A DNA stretch of 64,000 bases from contig NZ_BNBY01000002.1 in NCBI RefSeq assembly GCF_014656195.1, forward strand, positions 32,351 to 96,350, in the 5' to 3' direction. The notes beneath the pieces were generated by a model, which was given only the letters and a program-made list of their open reading frames with translations, was not told the DNA's origin and did no database searches. The translations under genes were made by a program, and so were the position numbers. Source of the stretch: Kitasatospora xanthocidica (GTDB lineage Bacteria; Actinomycetota; Actinomycetes; Streptomycetales; Streptomycetaceae). How positions within the stretch are numbered: the first letter of the stretch is position 1; each line of letters opens with the position of its first letter. Positions 16,473 to 23,945 of the stretch are shown here, piece after piece.

Positions 16473-18251
16473 TCACACGGCCTCACCCACCGGCTGGGCG
16501 GCCTCCTCGTCGCGGGTGACCACGGCCCGGTAGGCCTGCTCGGTCCGCATCAGGTCGCGGTGGCGCCCCGCCGCGGCCACCCGGCCGTCCTGCAGCAGCA
16601 CCACCCGGTCGGCCTGGTCCAGCAGCAGCGGGCTGGTCGCGAACACCACGGTGGTGCGGCCGGCCCTGGTCTCCCGCAGCCCGGTGGCGATCCTGGACTC
16701 GGTGTGGGCGTCCACGGCGCTGGTGGGCTCGTCCAGCACCAGGACCGGCGGGTCCGCCAGCAGTGCGCGGGCCAGGGCGAGCCGCTGGCGCTGGCCCCCG
16801 GACAGCGAGCGTCCCCGCTCGGTGATCCGGGCCCGCATCGGATCGCCGGCGCACTCCGGGGAGCCGGCCACCAGCGCCTCCAGCACGTCCTCCGAGCGGG
16901 CCGCCGCCAGCGCCTCGGCGGGCACGACCCGGCCCGAGGACGGGATGTCGAACAGCTCGGCCAGCGTGCCGGAGAGCAGCACCGGCTCCTTGTCGTGGAC
17001 CAGCACGGCCGCCCTGGCCTCGGCCAGCGGCACCGCGTCCAGCTCCGTCCCGCCGAGCCGCACGGAGGGCTGCCCCCGCTCGCCCTCGGCCAGCGGGACG
17101 TGGCCGCCGAGCCGCTCGGCGAGGGCCCCGGCGAAGTCCGGGTCCCCGCAGACCACCGCGGTCAGCTCACCGGCCCGCGCGGTCAGCCCGCTGGCCGGGT
17201 CGTGGAGGTCGGCCTTGGCCGGCTTGGTGAGCGCGGCGGCCTCGGCCGCGCCGCCGTTCCGTTCGAGGGACAGCACCCGGACCGCCCGCCCGGCGGAGAC
17301 CCGGGCGACGCTCCAGGCGTGCGCCGCCTCGCCCAGGATCCGCAACGGCGCGGCCAGGAAGGCGGTCGCGCCGTACACCGCGATCAGGGTGCCGACGGCG
17401 AGCTCGCCACGGGCCGCCAGCCGGGCGCCGTACCAGGTGACGCCGACCACGAACAGGCCCGGCAGCAGGACCTGTTGGGCCTGCATCAGCGACCAGATCC
17501 GGGCCGAGCGGACGGCGGCCGCCCTGACCTTCTGGGAGGCTGCCCGGTAGCGCTCCAGGAACAGCTCCTCACCGCCGATGCCGCGCAGCACCCGCAGCCC
17601 CGCCACCGTGTCGGCGGCCAGCTCGGTGGCCTTGCCGCCGAGTGCGCGCTGCTGCTCGTAGCGCCGCTCGAACGGCCCGATCAGCGGCCAGACGGAGGCC
17701 GCCAGCACCGGGACGCCCAGCAGCACGCCGATGCCCAGCACCGGCTCGACCACCAGCACCACGGAGCTGACGGCCAGCCAGACGATCACCGCGGAGCGGA
17801 CCCGGGCGATCAGCTCGACGTACCAGCCGATCCGCTCGACGTCCCCGCTGCCGACCGCCACGACCTCGCCGGTGGCGATCCGGCGGGACAGCCCGGCCCC
17901 GAGCTCCGAGGCCTGCCGGGACACCAACTGCCGCATCTGGCAGGCGGCGTGGATCCAGTTCCAGACCGCCTGGCGGTGCGTCATGACGGCGCCGAGCGCG
18001 GCTCCCACGGCGAGCAGCAGGGCGAGCCCGCCGGCCCGCCAGATCCCGCCGGCGTCGCCGTCGACGGCGGCCTGCACGCCCAGTCCGAGCGCGATCGGCA
18101 GGGCGGCCTGGCACCCCATCTCGAGCAGGTTCCAACAGGTGGCGAGCAGTTGCCCGCGCCGCTGGCTGCGCCGCAGCCAACGCAGGAAGGCCGGCGGCGA
18201 GGAGAGGTCGGGACTGCCGGGATCGGCCAGCGGCAGTGGGGTGAGCGGCAT
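16473..18251 (-). CDS. ABC exporter half-transporter with canonical signature but lost Walker A
   Basis: A 592-residue exporter subunit, membrane domain at residues about 35-320, then an ATPase domain. The signature LSGGQRQR (483-490) and Walker B VLVLDEPT (503-510) are canonical. The P-loop position reads VVCGDPDFAGALAERL (367-382), with no GxxGxGKS/T. The Q-loop position has Asp420 (VHDKEPVLLSG) and the H-loop position has Thr539 (VVFATSPLLLD). These losses complement the degenerate signature of the downstream subunit, so only one ATP site of the pair should hydrolyse. It is the first gene of the pair. Confidence 0.93.
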   Translation of the reverse strand: MPLTPLPLADPGSPDLSSPPAFLRWLRRSQRRGQLLATCWNLLEMGCQAALPIALGLGVQAAVDGDAGGIWRAGGLALLLAVGAALGAVMTHRQAVWNWIHAACQMRQLVSRQASELGAGLSRRIATGEVVAVGSGDVERIGWYVELIARVRSAVIVWLAVSSVVLVVEPVLGIGVLLGVPVLAASVWPLIGPFERRYEQQRALGGKATELAADTVAGLRVLRGIGGEELFLERYRAASQKVRAAAVRSARIWSLMQAQQVLLPGLFVVGVTWYGARLAARGELAVGTLIAVYGATAFLAAPLRILGEAAHAWSVARVSAGRAVRVLSLERNGGAAEAAALTKPAKADLHDPASGLTARAGELTAVVCGDPDFAGALAERLGGHVPLAEGERGQPSVRLGGTELDAVPLAEARAAVLVHDKEPVLLSGTLAELFDIPSSGRVVPAEALAAARSEDVLEALVAGSPECAGDPMRARITERGRSLSGGQRQRLALARALLADPPVLVLDEPTSAVDAHTESRIATGLRETRAGRTTVVFATSPLLLDQADRVVLLQDGRVAAAGRHRDLMRTEQAYRAVVTRDEEAAQPVGEAV

Positions 18252-18838
18252 GACACTCCGATGCGGACGGTGCGGAGGTACGGGGGGAGCGCGCGAACGG
18301 GGGCACGTACGGGCCCGAGCCGACGGGCGGCGGCCACCGGGCGACGGACGAGCGGCGCGACGAGCAGCGCGACGAGCAGCGCGACGGACGGCGACGCGCG
18401 CAACGGACGCGTCGGCGTCGACGACATCCGGGACTGCCGGACGGGCGGACGGACGGGATGGGCACGAAGGGCCCTGATCTCAGGAGGTCATGTCCGCGAG
18501 CCTGCCAACCCCGATGTGACCGCCGCAACAGGTTTTCCGCCCCCACGGCCGCCCGGCCCCCGCCGGACCGCCCGGCAGGCCCCGCCCGCCCCGGTCCGAC
18601 CGCCCGCACCGGCCCGCGCCCCGCCCACCCCGGTTCACCCGAATGGCCCTACGAGCCCCGGCCCGATGACCGGTCCGACGCCCCTCCCAGCCCCCGACCC
18701 CACCCCCGAGGCCCCTCCGCCCCGGTCGGACCCCTGCAAAACTCCACCCAAAATTCGCCCGTTTGGCGGGAACAATCACGTTCCAGCGCCAGTTGCCCAC
18801 CGTTGGAAACACCAACGACCAGGAGGGCACCCCTTCCC
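18252..18838. other. 587-bp divergent intergenic region, no gene supported
   Basis: It separates the ABC exporter (minus) from the aldo/keto reductase (plus). It contains imperfect 12-bp repeats of the type GCGCGACGAGCA around 18350-18390. Open frames that cross it lack recognisable protein features. A GGAGG near 18482 has no gene behind it. Promoters for both flanking genes must lie here, but I cannot fix them. Confidence 0.5.
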
Positions 18839-19702
18839 GTGAGCAACATCCCCAGCGTCACCCTCAACGACGGCACCCGGATCCCGCAGCTCGGCTTCGG
18901 CGTGTGGCAGGTCCCGGACGCGGAGGCCACCACCGCCGTCCGCTCCGCGATCGAGGCGGGCTACCGCTCGATCGACACCGCGGCGATCTACGAGAACGAG
19001 GCCGGCACCGGTGCGGCGATCACCGAGGCGCTCGCGGGCGGCGTTGCCCGCGAGGACCTCTACATCACCACCAAGCTGTGGAACTCGGGCACCCGCGACT
19101 GGTCCGGCGAGCAGGGCCGCGACGCGGTGCTGCGCGAGTTCGACGCCTCGCTGGCCAAGCTCGGCCTCGACCACGTCGACCTGTACCTGATCCACTGGCC
19201 GCGCCCGATGCACGGCAGCTACCTCAACGTCTGGAAGGCCCTCGAGCAGCTGAAGGCGGACGGCCGGGCCACGTCGATCGGCGTCTCCAACTTCGGCACC
19301 GAGCAGCTGACCCACCTGATCGACGAGGCCTCGGTCGTCCCGGCGCTGAACCAGGTCGAGCTGCACCCGTACTTCCCGCAGGAGGAGCTGCGCGCCTTCC
19401 ACGCCGAGCACGGCATCGCGACCGAGGCGTGGAGCCCGCTGGGCCAGGGCGGGGAGCTGCTCGCCGAGCCGGCCCTGGTGAAGATCGCCGAGAAGCACGG
19501 CCGCACGGTCGCCCAGGTGGTCCTCCGCTGGCACCTGCAGAGCGGCGTGATCGCCATCCCGAAGTCGGTCACCCCCTCCCGGATCCGGGAGAACCTGGAC
19601 GTCGCCGGCTTCGAGCTGGACGCCGAGGACCTGGCCGCGATCGCCGCCGTCGCCACCGGCAAGCGCATCGGCCCGGACCCGCAGGGCTTCGACTGGAACT
19701 GA
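18839..19702 (+). CDS. Aldo/keto reductase, 2,5-diketo-gluconate reductase-like
   Basis: A 287-residue NADPH-dependent oxidoreductase of the AKR superfamily. Visible: LGFGVWQVPDAEA, catalytic Asp and Tyr in GYRSIDTAAIYENE, Lys in ITTKLWNS, His in YLIHWPRP, then GVSNFG, NQVELHPYFPQ and the cofactor segment AIPKSVTPSRIREN. It reduces aldehydes or ketones in the cytoplasm; the subfamily resembles AKR5 enzymes. GTG at 18839 is the first start before the conserved SVTLNDG; AGGAGG lies a rather long 12-13 bases upstream. It is monocistronic with a terminator at 19858. Confidence 0.93.
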   Translation: MSNIPSVTLNDGTRIPQLGFGVWQVPDAEATTAVRSAIEAGYRSIDTAAIYENEAGTGAAITEALAGGVAREDLYITTKLWNSGTRDWSGEQGRDAVLREFDASLAKLGLDHVDLYLIHWPRPMHGSYLNVWKALEQLKADGRATSIGVSNFGTEQLTHLIDEASVVPALNQVELHPYFPQEELRAFHAEHGIATEAWSPLGQGGELLAEPALVKIAEKHGRTVAQVVLRWHLQSGVIAIPKSVTPSRIRENLDVAGFELDAEDLAAIAAVATGKRIGPDPQGFDWN

Positions 19703-19795
19703 CACCGGCCCCAGGCCCCGGTTCGGACTCCGGCTCCGGTTCGGACCCCGACTCCGGACCCGGGCCCTCCGCGGCAGGCCCGTGACGAGGCCGCA

Positions 19796-19844
19796 CCAGG
19801 CCTGACGGAGCCCGACGGCCGAGCCAGGCCTGACGGAGCCCGAC
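19796..19844. repeat. Two direct copies of a 21-bp sequence
   Basis: Identical 21-bp copies at 19796-19816 and 19824-19844 (period 28), located between the aldo/keto reductase stop and its terminator. Role unknown. Confidence 0.8.
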
Positions 19845-19857
19845 CGCCGGCCGGAAC

Positions 19858-19894
19858 GAGGACCGCCCGCCCCCAACGGGAGCGGGCGGTCCTC
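19858..19894. terminator. Perfect 13-bp-stem terminator after the aldo/keto reductase
   Basis: Arms 19858-19870 and 19882-19894 are perfect inverted repeats with an 11-base loop, between convergent genes, so it may serve both strands. Confidence 0.8.
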
Positions 19895-19995
19895 GGTGTA
19901 TCCGATTCACGACATTCACGACACCGACAGGCAGAACGGGCAGCACCCCTCGGTATGTTGGCGAATCGTTTTGGCTGCTGTTGCCAATGCTTGAC

Positions 19996-20892
19996 CTAGA
20001 ACCTGGCCGCCTTGCCGATGAGCGCGAGGGCGGCCTCGTGCTCACTCTCCTCCAGCGGAGCCAGCAGCAGCCGCTGGACCTCGGCCACCCCGGCGGCCGA
20101 ACGGTGCAGCAGGTCCTGTCCCGCCGGTGAGAGCGAGAGCAGGTTGCGCCGTCCGTCCGAGGGATCGCGCCGGCGCTGCACCAGACCGCGGCGCACCAGC
20201 CTGCTGACCATCTCGGCCATCGTGGCCTTGTCGAGCGAGGCCAGCTCGCCGACCGTGCGCTGGTCGGCGCCCGGTTCGAGCTCCAGCGCGTCCAGCACCG
20301 CGTACTGCGGGGCCGTCAGCTCCACTCCGACGTGCTCCGACCAGAGCTTGGTGTGCACCTGCTGGCTGACCCTGATCAGGTAGCCGATCGCCCGCTGGGC
20401 GTCCAGTATCGGCCGCGCGTCCGTGAAGACGGCGACCGCCGCGGGCTCCAGCCTGGCTATCTTGGCCATCACCCGGACAATCTCGACCTGCTCCTCCGCC
20501 GTCAGCGGCTCGAACAGGACGCGCTGAACGCGGACCACACCACCGGTGGCCTCGCGCACCGCCTGGGCCCCGCTCTGCGAGAGAGCGAGCAGCTTGCGCC
20601 GGCCGTCGGCCGGGTCACGCCTGCGCAGCACCAGGCCGCGGCGGACCAGCCGCGCGACCATCTCGGCCATCGTGGCCTTGTCCAGCGAGGCCCGCTCGCC
20701 GACCGTGCGCTGGTCCGCGCCCGGTTCGAGGGCCAGGACCAGCAGCACGGCGAACTGCGGAGCCGTGAGATCGGCTCCGACGTGCTCGGACCACAGACGG
20801 GTGTGAACCTGCTGTGCAACGCGAATCAGGTGCCCGGGCGACTGCTGCAGTCGCGCGGACACGCGGGTTGTCGGGATCTCCCCCAGCACCAT
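19996..20892 (-). CDS. Tandem-duplicated MarR regulator (two MarR domains in one chain)
   Basis: A 298-residue protein, about twice the usual MarR length. Residues 21-130 and 171-280 are two complete MarR winged-helix domains that align with no gap at an offset of exactly 150 residues; by hand count about 70 of 84 positions agree over 21-104 and 171-254. Both halves carry LWSEHVG, LEPGADQRTVGE, ASLDKATMAEMV and RLVRRGLV. MarR proteins normally dimerise; here one chain could act as a covalent pseudo-dimer. It is divergent from the FabG-like gene, with 374 bases between, so it probably regulates that gene and itself. Start MVLGEIPTTR at 20892. Confidence 0.93.
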   Translation of the reverse strand: MVLGEIPTTRVSARLQQSPGHLIRVAQQVHTRLWSEHVGADLTAPQFAVLLVLALEPGADQRTVGERASLDKATMAEMVARLVRRGLVLRRRDPADGRRKLLALSQSGAQAVREATGGVVRVQRVLFEPLTAEEQVEIVRVMAKIARLEPAAVAVFTDARPILDAQRAIGYLIRVSQQVHTKLWSEHVGVELTAPQYAVLDALELEPGADQRTVGELASLDKATMAEMVSRLVRRGLVQRRRDPSDGRRNLLSLSPAGQDLLHRSAAGVAEVQRLLLAPLEESEHEAALALIGKAARF

Positions 20893-21266
20893 GTATCCGT
20901 CCCGATGTCACACCCGGTGTGTGTGGGACACCCGGGTGGGGCAGTAACGGCGAGTGGGCGTCCAGCTATGAGGGAGGGCGCTCCAGCCGTGCAGCCGGTG
21001 GCTGCTGGCGGACACTATACAAACGGCGGGCCCTTGCTGGCAGGCAGGGGCGGATAGTAGACGCAGGTTCGGCAACATTGGCATATTTACGCGCTGCCAA
21101 CCACTTGCAGTAACGCGTTCTCAGCAGAAAGCCGACCGGTCGGTCCTTACCGACCGTCACCTGCGCCTCTCCACCCTGGCCGCCCTCCCTACTCGCCGGT
21201 AGGGTATGGCCACCCTCTCCGGGGGCTCTCCCCGGGAGGCAACCCCCGAGAGAGACGAGAGCGCGC
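20893..21266. promoter_or_regulatory. Divergent control region between the tandem MarR gene and the FabG-like gene
   Basis: No gene is supported in these 374 bases. Three symmetric sequences stand out. A 13-bp palindrome-like CACACCCGGTGTG lies at 20909-20921, 17 bases before the MarR start. TTGGCA and TGCCAA half-sites lie at 21078-21083 and 21095-21100. A perfect 12-bp palindrome CCGACCGGTCGG lies at 21132-21143, and CGGTCGG/CCGACCG arms lie at 21137-21143 and 21150-21156. Any could be an operator for the MarR protein or another repressor. AT content rises around 21010-21090, as expected for promoters. Confidence 0.5.
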
Positions 21267-22034
21267 ATGACCGAGCAGAGCACCGCCCCCCGGGTCGCCG
21301 TCGTCACCGGCGCCGCGCGCGGCCTGGGTGCCGCCACGGCCCTCCGACTGGCCGCCGACGGCTACGCGGTGGCCGTCCTGGACCTGGACGAGGCGGCCGG
21401 CAAGGAGACCGTCGACCGGATCACCGCCGCCGGGGGCAAGGCCCTGGCCGTCGGCGCCGACGTCTCGGACGCCGAGCAGGTCCAGGCCGCCGTCGACCGC
21501 GTCGTCGCCGAGCTGGGCGCCCCCGCCGTCCTGGTGAACAACGCGGGCGTACTCCGCGACAACCTGCTCTTCAAGATGTCCGAGTCCGACTGGGACACGG
21601 TCATGAACGTTCACCTCCGCGGCGCCTTCCTGATGACCCGCGCGGTGCAGAAGCACATGGTCGACGCCGGTTTCGGCCGCATCGTCAACCTGTCCTCCTC
21701 CTCCGCACAGGGCAACCGCGGCCAGGCCAACTACTCGGCCGCCAAGGCGGGCCTGCAAGGCTTCACCAAGACTTTGGCCATCGAGCTGGGCAAGTTCGGC
21801 ATCACGGCCAACGCCGTGGCCCCCGGCTTCATCGCCACGGACATGACGGCGGCCACCGCGGCCCGGGTCGGCATGGACTTCGAAGACTTCAAGCGGGCTG
21901 CGGCCTCTCAGATCCCGGTCCAGCGGGTCGGTCAGCCTGAGGACGTCGCCCACACCATCTCCTTCCTGGCGAGCGAGGGCGCCGGCTTCGTCTCCGGCCA
22001 GGTGATCTACGTCGCGGGCGGCCCCCTCGACTGA
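21267..22034 (+). CDS. fabG: FabG-like short-chain dehydrogenase/reductase
   Basis: A 255-residue classical SDR, probably a 3-oxoacyl-ACP or related reductase. Cofactor motif TGAARGLGAATAL at the N-terminus, NNAG in the middle, catalytic Ser in NLSSSSAQG, Tyr and Lys in YSAAKAG, and the closing SGQVIYVAGG strand. It uses NAD(P)H in the cytoplasm. It stands alone, divergent from the tandem MarR regulator, so it is more likely an accessory reductase than the housekeeping FabG of fatty-acid synthesis. ATG at 21267 has GAGAGA just upstream. A hairpin terminator follows at 22059. Confidence 0.9.
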   Translation: MTEQSTAPRVAVVTGAARGLGAATALRLAADGYAVAVLDLDEAAGKETVDRITAAGGKALAVGADVSDAEQVQAAVDRVVAELGAPAVLVNNAGVLRDNLLFKMSESDWDTVMNVHLRGAFLMTRAVQKHMVDAGFGRIVNLSSSSAQGNRGQANYSAAKAGLQGFTKTLAIELGKFGITANAVAPGFIATDMTAATAARVGMDFEDFKRAAASQIPVQRVGQPEDVAHTISFLASEGAGFVSGQVIYVAGGPLD

Positions 22035-22058
22035 GCACGGAACCTACACAGGGTTACC

Positions 22059-22097
22059 ACGGAGTGGGAAGCCGGGCGGACCGGCCTCCCACTCCGT
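22059..22097 (+). terminator. Terminator after the FabG-like gene
   Basis: Outer arms ACGGAGTGGGA (22059-22069) and its complement (22087-22097) plus inner GCCGG/CCGGC pairs, followed by TTCCTTT. The outer stem closely resembles that of the terminator at 23880. Confidence 0.85.
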
Positions 22098-22265
22098 TTC
22101 CTTTACCGGGGCTTTTGCAGAATCATTCGAACACCACACGGACATTCGATCCCGAAATCGCTGAAATCACTCCCCGGGCCACCCCGGATCGTCCCGATTG
22201 TCGATTTCACGGGAAAATGACAATTACCCCCGGAATAACCCCGGTCGGATGGGTAAGGTCACCCC

Positions 22266-23162
22266 GTGCAATCCGGAAGTACCCCTTCTCCCATTCCGCG
22301 ACAGCGGTCGGAACACCACACCGCCACCACCGGCCGGGAACGTCCCGCCACCCTCGGCAGCGTCCGCGGCCCGGCCGGCCACCACCGTCGCGACCCCGGC
22401 CCGCCCCCGGTGGGCCTCGCTCCGCCGGGCCAGCCCGTCCTGCGCGTGACCCCTGTGAGCCGCCGCCCGATGGGCCCGCCACCGGTGGGCTGGCCCCCGA
22501 TGAGCCGGCGGCAGGCCGCCCTGCTCGCCGCCACCCTCGTCGGCTACCTGCTGGTGCTGGCCGGCGTCCTGCTCAACACGGCCCTGGTCGACCTCGACTG
22601 GTCGGTCCGCCTGCTGCGCCCGTACGAGCGGTGGCCCCGGCTGGAGCCGCTGCTCGACACCTGGGTGGTCGCCGGGCAGCGCGGCCCCTCGGCGATCGCC
22701 GCCTTCGCCTGGCTCGCCTGGCGCGCCCGCCGCCTCGGCCGACTGCGCCCGCTGCTGGTCATGGGCGTCGCCCTGCTCCTGCTCAATGTCACGGTCGGCG
22801 CGGTGAAGATCGTCACCGGCCGGCTCGGCCCGCACTACGCCCAGTACGTCGGCTCGCCCGAGCTCTTCTCCGGCGGCACCATCTTCCCGTCCGGCCACAC
22901 CGCCAATGCCGTGGTCACCTGGGGCGTGCTCGCCTATCTGGCCGTCCGCTGGCGCCGCACCGGCGCGGTGATCGCCGCCGCCACGGCCTGCTCGATCGGC
23001 CTGACCACGGTCTACCTGGGCACCCACTGGGTCACCGACGTGCTGGCCGGCTGGGCCGCCGGGCTGCTGGTACTGCTCTCGCTGCCGCTGCTGGAACCCC
23101 TGGTCGGCACCGCCGAACAGCGACTCCACCGCCGTTTCGGCCGCCGCCCCCTGCCGTACTGA
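22266..23162 (+). CDS. PAP2-family membrane phosphatase
   Basis: A 298-residue protein with a Pro/Arg-rich cytoplasmic head of about 78 residues and roughly five to six membrane helices. The three PAP2 motifs are present with variations: KIVTGRLGP (motif C1, normally KxxxxxxRP), FPSGHTAN (C2, complete), and VYLGTHWVTDVLAG (C3, His and Asp kept, Arg not seen). It would dephosphorylate a lipid phosphate or pyrophosphate on the outer face. GTG 22266 is used; GTG 22446 or ATG 22500 would remove most of the disordered head. Context gives no specific substrate. Confidence 0.85.
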   Translation: MQSGSTPSPIPRQRSEHHTATTGRERPATLGSVRGPAGHHRRDPGPPPVGLAPPGQPVLRVTPVSRRPMGPPPVGWPPMSRRQAALLAATLVGYLLVLAGVLLNTALVDLDWSVRLLRPYERWPRLEPLLDTWVVAGQRGPSAIAAFAWLAWRARRLGRLRPLLVMGVALLLLNVTVGAVKIVTGRLGPHYAQYVGSPELFSGGTIFPSGHTANAVVTWGVLAYLAVRWRRTGAVIAAATACSIGLTTVYLGTHWVTDVLAGWAAGLLVLLSLPLLEPLVGTAEQRLHRRFGRRPLPY

Positions 23163-23163
23163 G

Positions 23164-23281
23164 CCCCACCCGACCACGGACCCACCCGAACAGGTACCCA
23201 CCCGAACAGGTACCCACCCGACCAGGGACCCACCCGACCAGGGACCAGCCCGACCACGGACCCGCCGAACAGGACCCACCC
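23164..23281. repeat. Six tandem 16-bp repeats plus a partial unit
   Basis: Units of consensus ACCCACCCGAMCAGGK at 23164, 23180, 23196, 23212, 23228 and 23244, with a shortened unit from 23260. Two neighbours are identical (23180 and 23196). The array fills the gap between the convergent PAP2 and I78-like genes. The period is not a multiple of three, so it is not coding. Confidence 0.92.
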
Positions 23282-23293
23282 GGGGAGCGAGCG

Positions 23294-23515
23294 CTACCCC
23301 TCCCAGCTCCGCTCGACCACACCGTCCCGCACCGCCAGGTTGAGCCGCCCCTGCCGGTACTCCATGGTCATCAGCTCCCCCGGCTCCAGCACCCGGACCG
23401 AGGCCCAGCCGTGCCGCCGGGCCAGTTCCCGGGCCCGTTCGACCCGCAGCCCCGCGTACCCCTCGGCGTCCGCCCCCGCCGCCCCCGACGGATCCACCGC
23501 GTCCGACCCCGACAT
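23294..23515 (-). CDS. Small protease-inhibitor I78-like protein
   Basis: A 73-residue protein. The core GYAGLRVERARELARRHG, VRVLEPGELMTMEYR, GRLNLAVRDGVVERSWEG follows the pattern of the peptidase-inhibitor I78 family (potato-inhibitor-like small fold), where RxN and the terminal Gly are conserved. ATG 23515 is preceded by GGGGAGG at good spacing; the longer open frame upstream is not conserved-looking. No signal peptide is present, so it is cytoplasmic, and inhibitor function in actinomycetes is unproven. Confidence 0.8.
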   Translation of the reverse strand: MSGSDAVDPSGAAGADAEGYAGLRVERARELARRHGWASVRVLEPGELMTMEYRQGRLNLAVRDGVVERSWEG

Positions 23516-23591
23516 CGCGCCTCCCCGGCCAGCACCCTCGGACGTACGCTGGAATCGTAGCCCGCGCCGTGCGTTCCGGAGGTGAACGACC

Positions 23592-23864
23592 ATGCGCACC
23601 ACCACGCCGCGGCGGTGGCGCAGCGGCAGCGAGCCGGCCACCGCCCGCAGCGACCTCAAACTCCGCTACCTGCTGTCGCTGACCTTCACGCCGCTGTTCG
23701 TGCTGGCCACAGTGGGTTTCGCGGTCTGGGCGGCCGTCTCCCCCGTGAACGGCGCGCCCAGCCGGGGAACACTCACCGGCTTCGCCGTCGCCTGCGGCCT
23801 GCTCTCCCTGTTCGCCCTCGTCGATCTCGTGGTGGTGATCCGGCGCCGCCGGACCGAGCTCTGA
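23592..23864 (+). CDS. Small two-helix membrane protein, DUF6343-like
   Basis: A 90-residue protein with a basic N-terminus (MRTTTPRRWRSGSEPATARS), two hydrophobic segments (YLLSLTFTPLFVLATVGFAV and GFAVACGLLSLFALVDLVVV) and a basic tail IRRRRTEL. The EPATARSDLKLR motif before the first helix is what I recall for DUF6343 proteins of streptomycetes. It is divergent from the I78-like gene and ends in a perfect terminator. Function unknown. Confidence 0.75.
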   Translation: MRTTTPRRWRSGSEPATARSDLKLRYLLSLTFTPLFVLATVGFAVWAAVSPVNGAPSRGTLTGFAVACGLLSLFALVDLVVVIRRRRTEL

Positions 23865-23879
23865 CGCGGCGTCTCCCAT

Positions 23880-23914
23880 GGAGTGGGAAGTCGGCCCCGC
23901 CGACTTCCCACTCC
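23880..23914. terminator. Perfect 16-bp-stem bidirectional terminator
   Basis: Arms 23880-23895 and 23899-23914 are perfect inverted repeats with a 3-base loop. It separates the convergent DUF6343-like gene and hpnO, and so ends the hopanoid operon. Confidence 0.88.
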
Positions 23915-23945
23915 TCGCGCCGTACCGTGCCCCGTGCACGCGGCC

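Noticed and set aside
15843..18842. A 999-codon plus-strand open frame
   Set aside because: It is antisense to both ABC exporter genes and has Arg/Gly/Pro-rich composition without motifs, an effect of high GC.
23164..23281. Possible CRISPR array
   Set aside because: Units are 16 bp and contiguous with no unique spacers, and no cas gene is near.
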